Shown here piece by piece: positions 40,822 to 47,815 of a stretch of DNA of 64,000 bases. The notes below the pieces were generated by a model. The model was not told the DNA's origin. It worked only from the letters and a program-made list of their open reading frames with translations, and did no database searches. Source of the DNA: an uncultured Leifsonia sp. (lineage in GTDB: Bacteria; Actinomycetota; Actinomycetes; Actinomycetales; Microbacteriaceae); NCBI RefSeq assembly GCF_945957465.1, contig NZ_CAMFLC010000005.1, positions 62,001-126,000 of the forward strand, written 5' to 3'. The position numbers were made by a program, and so were the translations under genes. Position 1 is the first letter of the stretch. The number at the start of each line of letters is the position of its first letter.

Positions 40822-41451
40822 CTACTGCTCGGCGCTCAGCGCGATCGTGCCGATGCCGAGCACGGCGAGGATCGCAGCCGACACCCGTTCCAGCACCTTC
40901 GTCACCGACGGCTTCTTGAGCCAGGCGACGGCCCGGGAGGCCAGCAGCGCGACGATGGCGAGGTAGCCGGCGGCCACGACGGCGTCGATCGCGCCGAGGA
41001 GCAGGGTGTTGCCGATCGTGTGGCCGTCGCGCGGGACGAACTGGGGAGCGATGGCCAGGAAGAACAGGCCGACCTTGGGGTTCATCACAGTGGACACCAT
41101 TCCCGCGATGAAGCCCGAGCGCAGCGTGGTCGTGCGGACCTGCAGATCCGGCCCGTGGGCGGCACGACGGCGGCTCGCGATGAACGCGGAGACGCCGAGA
41201 TAGATGAGGTAGAGCCCGCCGGCGATCTTGACGACGCGGTAGATCTCGGCGGACTGCTCCAGCAGCGCGGCCAGCCCGAACGCGACGGCGAGGGCCCACA
41301 GCATCGAACCGACCGCCGAGCCGACCGAGGCCGTGAGTCCGGCGCCCGGTCGCGCGAGGCTGTAGCGGAGCACCAGGAAGGTGTCGGGCCCGGGCGTCAC
41401 GGCGAGCAGCACGCACAGTCCCGCGAACGCGAGCAGAGCGGGGGCGGTCAT
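40822..41451 (-). CDS. LysE/RhtB-family amino-acid exporter
   Basis: A 209-aa protein with six hydrophobic helices. It has the LysE signature VTPGPDTFLVLRYSLA near the N-terminus, GGLYLIYLG in helix 3, and NPKVGLFFLAIAPQFV after the central loop. Such proteins export amino acids or their derivatives. TAGACT lies six bases upstream of the ATG, so the transcript is probably leaderless. Confidence 0.9.
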   Translation of the reverse strand: MTAPALLAFAGLCVLLAVTPGPDTFLVLRYSLARPGAGLTASVGSAVGSMLWALAVAFGLAALLEQSAEIYRVVKIAGGLYLIYLGVSAFIASRRRAAHGPDLQVRTTTLRSGFIAGMVSTVMNPKVGLFFLAIAPQFVPRDGHTIGNTLLLGAIDAVVAAGYLAIVALLASRAVAWLKKPSVTKVLERVSAAILAVLGIGTIALSAEQ

Positions 41452-41482
41452 GGAGGGAGTCTAATCGGCGTACACTCCCGCC
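41452..41482. promoter_or_regulatory. 31-bp intergenic region with two opposed leaderless promoters
   Basis: The two start codons are only 31 bp apart. The leftward -10 element TAGACT (minus strand of 41458-41463) and the rightward TACACT (41471-41476) each lie six bases from their own ATG. The -35 region of each promoter must therefore lie inside the other gene's coding sequence. Polymerase cannot occupy both at once. Confidence 0.6.
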
Positions 41483-42220
41483 ATGACCGACGACCTCCTC
41501 GCCGCCGTCCGCGCCCGCTTCGACGGGCGCTCGAGCGAGTACGACGACAGCGCGATGCACCATGAACTGGCGGAGGCGGTCGCGCAGTTCGCCCTCGAGG
41601 GCGCCGAGGGTGCCGAGGGTGCGGAGGGCGCCGAGGGCGCCGAGGGTGCGGAGGGCGCCGAGGGCGCCGAGGGCGTCGAGGGTGCGGAGGGCGTCTGGGA
41701 CGTCCTGGATGTCGCCACGGGCACCGGCCTCGTGCTGCGGGCCCTGCACGAGCGGGACACCGCGCTGCGGCTGACCGGCATCGACCTCTCCGCCGGCATG
41801 CTCGGGGTCGCTCGTGCCGCGCTCCCGGCCGCCTCCTTCGTGGAGGGTGATGCCACGACGCTGCCGTTCGACGATGCGGAATTCGACCTGGTGACCTGTG
41901 TCACGGGGCTGCACCTGTTCCCCGACGCCCGCGCGGCGATCGCGGAGTGGGTGCGCGTGCTGCGCCCGGGCGGCCGTGCCGTTACGGCCACCTTCGGCGA
42001 CATCGACCGCGCTCAGCACGGCGGTCGACCTGGCGGGGCCGTGCCGGGTCTCGGTCATCACGGCTCGGGAGGGTCCGACTACCCGACCCACCACGAGCTC
42101 TTCCGGACACCGCGACTGCTGGCCGAGACCGCGTCGCCGGTCGGTCTGGAGGTCGTCCGCCACGCCTGGTGGACCTTCGGCGGCGACCGGGTGCTGCTCG
42201 CCGAGCTGCGACCGAGTTAA
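41483..42220 (+). CDS. Class I SAM-dependent methyltransferase with a tripeptide-repeat insertion
   Basis: A 245-aa protein of the UbiE/COQ5 type. Motif I is VLDVATGTGLVLRAL; motif II-III includes GIDLSAGMLGVARAALP, FVEGDATTLPFDDAEFDLV and RVLRPGGRAVTATF. Between the N-terminal helix and motif I lies an insertion of eleven EGA/EGV triplets (residues 39-71), absent from ordinary relatives. It forms a flexible acidic linker, probably tolerated because it precedes the Rossmann core. The substrate is unknown. Confidence 0.85.
   Translation: MTDDLLAAVRARFDGRSSEYDDSAMHHELAEAVAQFALEGAEGAEGAEGAEGAEGAEGAEGAEGVEGAEGVWDVLDVATGTGLVLRALHERDTALRLTGIDLSAGMLGVARAALPAASFVEGDATTLPFDDAEFDLVTCVTGLHLFPDARAAIAEWVRVLRPGGRAVTATFGDIDRAQHGGRPGGAVPGLGHHGSGGSDYPTHHELFRTPRLLAETASPVGLEVVRHAWWTFGGDRVLLAELRPS
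41597..41695. repeat. 9-bp tandem repeat, 11 copies, inside a methyltransferase gene
   Basis: Eleven in-frame copies of a 9-bp unit (GAGGGCGCC, GAGGGTGCG and variants) fill exactly 99 bp and encode EGA or EGV. The unit is a multiple of three, so copy-number slippage would keep the frame. Confidence 0.95.
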
Positions 42221-42274
42221 CCTCCCCCCCTCCCCCCCCGTCCCCAACCGGCGAGTACGCGCATAATCGGTCAG

Positions 42275-42315
42275 AAACCGCCGAGTACGCAGACAGTCTG
42301 CGTACTCGGCGGTTT
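42275..42315. terminator. Perfect 19-bp hairpin between convergent genes
   Basis: AAACCGCCGAGTACGCAGA (42275-42293) is the exact reverse complement of 42297-42315, with a three-base loop. It lies between the convergent methyltransferase and histidine kinase genes and ends in TTT on both strands, so it can terminate both. A partial copy of one arm (AACCGGCGAGTACGC) lies at about 42246-42260. Confidence 0.85.
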
Positions 42316-42352
42316 GTCGCGGTCGCGGGAGGGGGGATCAGCTCGTGACGGG

Positions 42353-43339
42353 TCAGCGGGCGGGGAGGCGGAGCTCGAGGGCGGTGCCGGCGGGGCCGGT
42401 GGAGGCGACGGCCACCTCTCCGCCGTGGCGCACCGCGACCTCGCGCACGAGTGCCAGGCCGATGCCGAAGCCCGAGCGGGAGCGGCCGGCGGCGGCGGGC
42501 TCCGCGCGGGCGAACCGGTCGAAGATCCGGGCCGGGTCGATGCCCTGGATGCCCGGCCCCTGGTCGGCGACGATCAGGGAGGCCGCACGGCCGTCCCGGC
42601 GAATCGTCGCGGTCACGATGCCGCCCGCCGGGGAGTGCGCGACCGCATTGTCGAGCAGTGCGGTCGCGCAGCGCTGCAGCGTCGTGGCGGGCACATCGCT
42701 CGCCACGTCGTCGCGCTCGACGAGCCGGACCTCCACGCCGGCCTCGCGGGCCAGCACGCGCAGCGACTCCACCGCGCGCCGCACCGGGCCGGAGAATGCG
42801 ACCGGTCCCTCCGCGGCTGCGGCGCGGTCGCGCTCCGGGTCGGCGGCGAGCAGCAGGTCGTTGACGACGTCGATGAGCGTGCGGGTGTCGTCGCGAAGCT
42901 CGGCGACGGTCCCCGTCGACGGGTCGCCGGGCGGCAGGCCGCGCTGCAGCACCTGGAGCCGGGCATCCAGCACGGCGAGCGGGGTGCGGAGCTCGTGGCT
43001 GGCGTCCGCGACGAAGTCCCGCTGGCGGCGCAGCGCCTCCCCGAGCGGGCGCACCGCCCGTCGTGTGACGATGACGGACAGTGCGCCCGCGACGATCACG
43101 GCGAGCACACCGACGATGATGAACGCGAGCATCGCATCCACGGTGTCGATGTAGATCTTGTGCTCGCCGGGCCGTGGGGCCTCCCGCAGCTCGGAGGGCT
43201 GCAACTGGTCGAGCACGAAGAAGAACGCGACCCCGATCGCCGCGACCACCAGCGCGCCGGACGCGATGGCCAGTTGCAGGCCGACCGTGCGGGAGGCGCG
43301 GCGCACCTCGAGCGAGTCGACCTCCCTGTTCCTGCTCAC
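42353..43339 (-). CDS. Sensor histidine kinase, HisKA family
   Basis: A 328-aa kinase with two helices (about 22-45 and 68-92) around a small extracytoplasmic loop. The H-box is FVADASHELRTPLAVLDARL. The ATPase domain has an N-box (LLDNAVAHSPAGG), G1 VADQGPGIQGI and G2 FGIGLALVREVA. It follows the response regulator gene by 13 bp and forms a two-component system with it. The signal is unknown; neighbours are a PAP2 phosphatase and a COG4705 membrane protein. Confidence 0.9.
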   Translation of the reverse strand: MSRNREVDSLEVRRASRTVGLQLAIASGALVVAAIGVAFFFVLDQLQPSELREAPRPGEHKIYIDTVDAMLAFIIVGVLAVIVAGALSVIVTRRAVRPLGEALRRQRDFVADASHELRTPLAVLDARLQVLQRGLPPGDPSTGTVAELRDDTRTLIDVVNDLLLAADPERDRAAAAEGPVAFSGPVRRAVESLRVLAREAGVEVRLVERDDVASDVPATTLQRCATALLDNAVAHSPAGGIVTATIRRDGRAASLIVADQGPGIQGIDPARIFDRFARAEPAAAGRSRSGFGIGLALVREVAVRHGGEVAVASTGPAGTALELRLPAR

Positions 43340-43352
43340 GATCGGCCGCGGC

Positions 43353-44018
43353 TCACAGCTGCCCCAGTCGATAGCCCTCGCCGCGGACCGTCGCGATGAG
43401 GTCGGGGTCGGTCTTGCGGCGCAGGTAGTGCACGTAGGTGTCGACGGTCCCGGGCTGTTCGTCCGCCTCGAACACCGCCTCCAGGATGTGTGCGCGCGAG
43501 AACGTGCGCAGCGGGCTCTCGGCGAGCAGGCGGAGCAGGTCGGACTCGCGCGCGGTGAGCTGGATGCGGCCGTCGTACGGCGAGTAGATGCTGCGGCTCT
43601 CGGGATAGAACCGCCACTCGCCGACCGGCAGCTCTCTGCCCTCGCCGGTGAAGGTGCGCGTCAAGGCGCGCAGCCGGGCGAGCAGCTCGTCGAACTCGAA
43701 CGGCTTGACCAGATAGTCGTTCGCCCCGGCGTCGAGTCCCTCGACCCGGTCGCGCACCGAGCCGAGCGCGGTCAGCATGATGATCGGCGCGACGACCCGG
43801 CCGTCGCGGAGCTTGCCGACCAGCGTCGCACCGTCGAGGCCGGGGAGGCGGCGGTCGACGACCAGGGCGTCGTAGCGGCCGTCCAGGCCCTCCCGGAGCC
43901 CGGTCTCGCCGTCGGTGACGAGGGTCACGTCGTAGGTTTCCGAGAGCACCTGCTCGATGAGCGGCCCGAGGCGCGGATCGTCCTCGACCAGCAGCACGCG
44001 CAGTCGGGTGGCCTCCAT
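43353..44018 (-). CDS. OmpR/PhoB-type response regulator
   Basis: A 221-aa protein. The receiver domain has the acidic pocket LLVEDD, the acceptor Asp in DALVVDRRLPG (about residue 51-52) and Lys in YLVKPFEF. The C-terminal winged helix has LTARESDLLRLLAESPLR and TVDTYVHYLRRK. TAGGGT lies seven bases upstream of the ATG with no ribosome binding site, suggesting a leaderless transcript. It is paired with the kinase downstream. Confidence 0.92.
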   Translation of the reverse strand: MEATRLRVLLVEDDPRLGPLIEQVLSETYDVTLVTDGETGLREGLDGRYDALVVDRRLPGLDGATLVGKLRDGRVVAPIIMLTALGSVRDRVEGLDAGANDYLVKPFEFDELLARLRALTRTFTGEGRELPVGEWRFYPESRSIYSPYDGRIQLTARESDLLRLLAESPLRTFSRAHILEAVFEADEQPGTVDTYVHYLRRKTDPDLIATVRGEGYRLGQL

Positions 44019-44025
44019 ATCGCTC

Positions 44026-44031
44026 ACCCTA
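44026..44031 (-). promoter_or_regulatory. Putative -10 element (TAGGGT) of a leaderless response-regulator transcript
   Basis: Read on the minus strand, TAGGGT is seven bases from the start codon. It lies across the end of the PAP2 gene, whose stop is at 44029, so the regulator may have its own promoter as well as reading from the PAP2 gene. Confidence 0.45.
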
Positions 44032-44760
44032 ACTCCCGTCGGCTCGGGCGGGCCGCACGGCGACCGCGGAGGCGACCGGCGCCGGCGCGAACCGCCGCAG
44101 CAGCGCGAGCACGAGCAGCACGGCGGCGGGGGCGTACACCAGCGAGGCAAGCACGTCCGTCGGGTTGTGGACGCCGAGGTACACGCGCGAGAACGCCGTG
44201 ACGAGCGGCGCGACGATCGCGAACGCGAGCAGCGGCGTCCGCAGCCGGCCGCGGCCGAACACGATCAGCAGTGCGAGGCCGAGCGCGACCGCCAGGGTGG
44301 TGTGGCCGCTCGGAAAGCTGAAGCCGGTGTCGGTGAGCAGATGGTGCGGGAGGTCGGCCGTCAGTGGGCGCGGACGGCGCACGATGTCTTTGACGACCGT
44401 GCTGCCCAGCCAGGGGAGCAGGGCGAGCGCGGCGAACGCGATGGCCGCCCCCGGCCTGCGCTGCCCGAGCCACGCGACCGCCGACACGACCGCGATGACG
44501 ACGAGCGCGGCGACGGGCGAGAACAGCACCGAATCGGCGAGCGCCACCGCATCGACCACTGGTGTGCGCGCGGACTCGATCGCCTGGATGACCGCCAGGT
44601 CGCCTGCGGTGACGGCGGGCGATGCCGCGATCGCCAGCCCCGCGAGGACGACGAGGAGGATGACGCAGAGCGGGATCACGATCGCGCGCGGCGACGGAAG
44701 CGGTGTCGCGCGCGGTCTCGGCTGCGGTGCCGTCGCTCGGCGGTGCGGTGCTGCGGTCAT
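44029..44760 (-). CDS. PAP2-family membrane phosphatase
   Basis: A 243-aa membrane protein with six helices and the three PAP2 motifs: KDIVRRPRP, PSGHTT and SRVYLGVHNPTDV. It probably dephosphorylates undecaprenyl pyrophosphate or another lipid phosphate on the outer face. The chosen ATG follows GAGGAGGGG by six bases. It lies 10 bp upstream of the response-regulator start, on the same strand. Confidence 0.9.
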   Translation of the reverse strand: MTAAPHRRATAPQPRPRATPLPSPRAIVIPLCVILLVVLAGLAIAASPAVTAGDLAVIQAIESARTPVVDAVALADSVLFSPVAALVVIAVVSAVAWLGQRRPGAAIAFAALALLPWLGSTVVKDIVRRPRPLTADLPHHLLTDTGFSFPSGHTTLAVALGLALLIVFGRGRLRTPLLAFAIVAPLVTAFSRVYLGVHNPTDVLASLVYAPAAVLLVLALLRRFAPAPVASAVAVRPARADGS

Positions 44761-44882
44761 GGGCGTCCCCTCCTCGAGCATCCACAGTGCGCCGTGCGTC
44801 CCCAGAGTTCGCTAAGGATGGCGCCGGCCGGCCGCGTGCCCTTCTCAGAGGATTCTGGGATGCACTGCGCGAGGCTGACGGG

Positions 44883-45650
44883 ATGCTCCGCAACAAGGTC
44901 CCCGCGGTCACCGCGCTGTTCTGGGTCACGAAGCTCCTCACCACGGCGATGGGTGAGACGACGTCCGACTTCCTGGTCAAGAACTACGACCCGGTGATCG
45001 CCGTGATCGCGGCCTTCGTCGTGTTCGCCGGCGCCCTGGTGCTGCAGTTCGTCGTGCGGCGCTACATCCCGTGGGTCTACTGGCTGGCCGTCCTGATGGT
45101 CGCCGTGTTCGGCACGATGGTCGCCGACGTCCTCCACATCGTGCTCGGCGTCCCGTATCTGCTGTCGGCCGGGTTCTTCGCGGTCGTCCTCGCCGTGGTG
45201 TTCGTGGTCTGGTACCGCTCGCAGCGCACCCTGTCGGTGCACCACATCGATACGCGCGCCCGGGAGTTCTTCTACTGGTGCGCCGTGCTGGCGACGTTCG
45301 CGCTGGGAACCGCAGTCGGCGACCTCACCGCGACGACCTTCGGGCTCGGCTACCTGGCCTCTGGCATCCTGTTCGGCGTGCTGTTCGCGATCCCGGGCGC
45401 CGCCTACCGCTGGTGGGGGCTGGGTGCGACCGCCGCCTTCTGGACCTCATATGTTCTGACGCGCCCGTTCGGAGCGTCGATCTCCGACTGGCTCGCCATG
45501 CCGCACGCGCGCGGTGGGCTTGATCTCGGGACCGGCCCGGTGAGCCTGGTGCTGTTCGCGGCGATCGCGGTGTGCGTGATCCTGCTGTCGGCCCGGCGCC
45601 CCGCGGACCCGGCCGCGACCTCCGCCCCCGAGGCGTCGCCCGCCGCCTGA
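44883..45650 (+). CDS. COG4705-like membrane protein of unknown function
   Basis: A 255-aa protein with about eight hydrophobic helices. It has an internal duplication: KLLTTAMGETTSDFLVK in the first half is echoed by ATFALGTAVGDLTATTF in the second. This pattern matches the COG4705 uncharacterised membrane-anchored family. The gene is divergent from the PAP2 gene. Its function is unknown. Confidence 0.75.
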   Translation: MLRNKVPAVTALFWVTKLLTTAMGETTSDFLVKNYDPVIAVIAAFVVFAGALVLQFVVRRYIPWVYWLAVLMVAVFGTMVADVLHIVLGVPYLLSAGFFAVVLAVVFVVWYRSQRTLSVHHIDTRAREFFYWCAVLATFALGTAVGDLTATTFGLGYLASGILFGVLFAIPGAAYRWWGLGATAAFWTSYVLTRPFGASISDWLAMPHARGGLDLGTGPVSLVLFAAIAVCVILLSARRPADPAATSAPEASPAA

Positions 45651-45830
45651 CCCCGTCACCGACCCCGAGGAGCATGCCGCTGTCACTTGTCGCGGCGAAA
45701 AGCGACAACGACGTGCCCTTCGAGAGGGATCTGCGCGATGAGCGGGCGGCGCGGGCGGGAGGGTTCGCTGGGTGACCGCTGAGCTTCTCGCGGTTCCCTT
45801 CGGACGGAGCGCTGGTACTCTCGGTCGGGT

Positions 45831-46559
45831 ATGCCGTCCGCATCCGTCCCCTCCCGCACCCGCGGCCGCCGCTCGGCGGGCCGCCGCGCCGCGCTGCCGT
45901 CGCGGCCCAAGCCGGTGCTGCGGCTGCCGCTGCACCACCGGATGGGCGTCGCCCTCGCGGTGATCGCGCTCGTGTGCGGATTCTCGATCGTGCCGACGGA
46001 TGCCGCCCTCGCCGCCACTGTTTTCCGCGTCCCGGAGGCGGAGCTCGCGCCGGGATCGCCGCCCGGGCAGCGCATCTTCGTCGATGCCACGATCGCCGCT
46101 CCGGTGGTCGACAGGGACACGCTCGGCGCGACCGACAGCATCCAGGGGCTTGCCCGCATCGGAACGAACGAGTCGTGGGCCAAGCTCGTCCTCATGTTCG
46201 GAGGCTGGCAGACGACCGACGCCAACGTCACGGTCATGCTGCGCTGGATGCGGCAGGAGAACGGGCCGCCCGACTGGTGGAACCGCAACAACCCGCTGAA
46301 CAACGGCTACGGCTCCGGGGGAGGCGCCGGTCTGGGGAGCTACCCCGATCTCGTCACCGCGGCGAAGTACTGCGCCGAGAACCTGCAGCGCGGGTACCCG
46401 GGCATCGTCGCCGGCCTGAACGCCGGCACCAGCGCCGACGCGACCGCCGAGGCGATCTGGGCCTCCCCGTGGGCGTCGAGCCACTACGCCAACGGCGCCC
46501 ACTGGAGCACCAGGCCCGTGGAGATCGTCCAGGCCCCCGCTTCCGCCTGGGGCTTCTGA
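45831..46559 (+). CDS. Secreted protein with muramidase-like pattern
   Basis: A 242-aa protein with a basic N-terminus (to about 38), a hydrophobic stretch MGVALAVIALVCGFSIVPTD and a signal-peptidase site near ALAAT. The mature part has LVLMFGGWQTTDANV, MLRWMRQENGPPDWWNRNNP, YPDLVTAAKYCAENL and ANGAHWSTRP. The Glu in MRQENGP followed by the NNPL motif is reminiscent of lysozyme-like folds in phage or wall-hydrolase proteins. I do not recognise a named family. TACTCT lies nine bases upstream of the ATG. Confidence 0.65.
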   Translation: MPSASVPSRTRGRRSAGRRAALPSRPKPVLRLPLHHRMGVALAVIALVCGFSIVPTDAALAATVFRVPEAELAPGSPPGQRIFVDATIAAPVVDRDTLGATDSIQGLARIGTNESWAKLVLMFGGWQTTDANVTVMLRWMRQENGPPDWWNRNNPLNNGYGSGGGAGLGSYPDLVTAAKYCAENLQRGYPGIVAGLNAGTSADATAEAIWASPWASSHYANGAHWSTRPVEIVQAPASAWGF

Positions 46560-46573
46560 CTCCCTCGGTTGCA

Positions 46574-46634
46574 CCGCCGAAGGGCGCGTATACGCCCCTA
46601 AAACTGAGATTTGAGGGCGATTGGACGCCCTTCG
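46574..46634. repeat. Dispersed palindromic repeat, single copy
   Basis: GCCGAAGGGCGCGTATACGC begins this copy and GGACGCCCTTCGCGG ends it. It lies between convergent genes and may terminate both. Confidence 0.75.
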
Positions 46635-46655
46635 CGGACGCGGAATGCGCCGAAC

Positions 46656-47675
46656 TCAGCTCTTGGCCAGCCATCCCCTCAGCTTCGGCAGCGGCCAGGT
46701 CGTCACGATGCGCTCGGCCGGCACGCCGTTGGCGGCGGCCCGGGCGGCGCCGTAGGCCAGGAAGTCCAGCTGCCCCGGGGCATGAGCGTCCGTGTCGATC
46801 GAGAACAGACAACCGGCGTCGAGCGCGCGCTGGATGAGCTCGTCCGGCGGGTCCTGCCGCTCGGGCCTCGAGTTGATCTCGACCGCCACATCGTTCTCGG
46901 CGCATGCGGCGAACACGGCGTCGGCGTCGAACTCGCTGGGCGGCCGCGTTCCGCGCGAGCCCTGCACCAGCCTCCCCGTGCAGTGGCCGAGCACGTTGGT
47001 GTGCGGGTCGCGGATGCCGCCGAGCATGCGCGCGGTCATCGTGCGGCTGTCGGCGCGCAGCTTGGAATGGACGCTCGCGACCACCACGTCGAGGCGGCCG
47101 AGCAGCTCGGGAGTCTGGTCGAGGGCGCCGTCTTCGAGGATGTCGACCTCGATCCCGGTGAGGAGGGTCACGCCGCCGGTGTCGAGCCCGGCGATGATGT
47201 CGAGCTGCTCGGTCAGCCGCTCGGCGCTGAGGCCGCTCGCGACCGTGAGGGTGGGGGAGTGGTCGGTGATCGCCTGGTACTCGCGGCCCAGCGTCGCGGC
47301 GGCGGCCGCCATGACCTCGATCGGTACGGTGCCGTCCGACCACTCGGTGTGGCTGTGGAGGTCGCCGCGGAGCTGCGCACGCAGCTCCGCGCCTCCCGCG
47401 TCGAGAGGCTCGGCGTTGCGCTCGCGCAGGTCGGCGAGGTAGCCCGGCACCTCCCCGGCGACGGCCTGCGAGATCACCTGGAACGTGCGGTCGCCGATCC
47501 CCTTGGTGCGCTTGAGCCGGCCGTCGGCGACGCGGGCGGCGACCTCGTCCGCACCCAGCGGCGCGATGATGGCGGCGGCCTTGCGGAACGCCTGCACCTT
47601 GAAGGAGGGAGCGAGCTCGCGCTCCAGCCAGAAGGCGATCTCGTTGAGCGCTGCGACCGGATCCATGCCCCTCAT
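46656..47675 (-). CDS. PHP-domain phosphoesterase with helix-hairpin-helix N-terminus (PolX-like)
   Basis: A 339-aa protein. The N-terminal part (about 5-90) has helical HhH-like sequence (AFRKAAAIIAPLGADEVAAR, then RTKGIGDRTFQVI) as in the DNA-polymerase-X accessory domain. The PHP domain has LHSHTEWSDG, AITDHSPTLTV, LTGIEVDILEDG, ASVHSKL, HCTGRL and DTDAHAPGQLDF, giving the full metal-binding set. The polymerase domain of true PolX is missing. It probably hydrolyses a phosphoester, perhaps in DNA repair. GGGAGG lies seven bases before the ATG. Confidence 0.85.
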   Translation of the reverse strand: MRGMDPVAALNEIAFWLERELAPSFKVQAFRKAAAIIAPLGADEVAARVADGRLKRTKGIGDRTFQVISQAVAGEVPGYLADLRERNAEPLDAGGAELRAQLRGDLHSHTEWSDGTVPIEVMAAAAATLGREYQAITDHSPTLTVASGLSAERLTEQLDIIAGLDTGGVTLLTGIEVDILEDGALDQTPELLGRLDVVVASVHSKLRADSRTMTARMLGGIRDPHTNVLGHCTGRLVQGSRGTRPPSEFDADAVFAACAENDVAVEINSRPERQDPPDELIQRALDAGCLFSIDTDAHAPGQLDFLAYGAARAAANGVPAERIVTTWPLPKLRGWLAKS

Positions 47676-47689
47676 GCTCCCACCTCCCT

Positions 47690-47753
47690 CGCCGAGGGGC
47701 ACGTAAACGCCCCTATCCGTGCGTTTTGAGGGCGTCTGCACGCCCTTCGGCGG
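47690..47753. repeat. Dispersed palindromic repeat, copy in a divergent promoter region
   Basis: This copy runs from GCCGAGGGGCACGTAAACGC to CACGCCCTTCGGCGGCG. Unlike most copies it lies between two divergent genes, in the promoter region of the acyl-CoA synthetase and PHP genes. Confidence 0.7.
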
Positions 47754-47802
47754 CGGGTTACGAGGGGTTACGCGGGGTGAGCAGTGCAACCCCCTGGGCC
47801 GA

Positions 47803-47808
47803 TAGCGT
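47803..47808 (+). promoter_or_regulatory. Putative -10 element (TAGCGT) of a leaderless synthetase transcript
   Basis: TAGCGT is separated by seven bases from the GTG start of the acyl-CoA synthetase gene. Confidence 0.45.
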
Positions 47809-47815
47809 CGGAGGG

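Noticed and set aside
41597-41695. CRISPR or satellite element
   Set aside because: The 9-bp units are in frame and code for a peptide linker within a methyltransferase gene.
45651-45830. Possible gene or sRNA between the COG4705-like and secreted-protein genes
   Set aside because: Only a weak 7-bp inverted repeat (TTGTCGC/GCGACAA) is visible; no credible frame or conserved fold.
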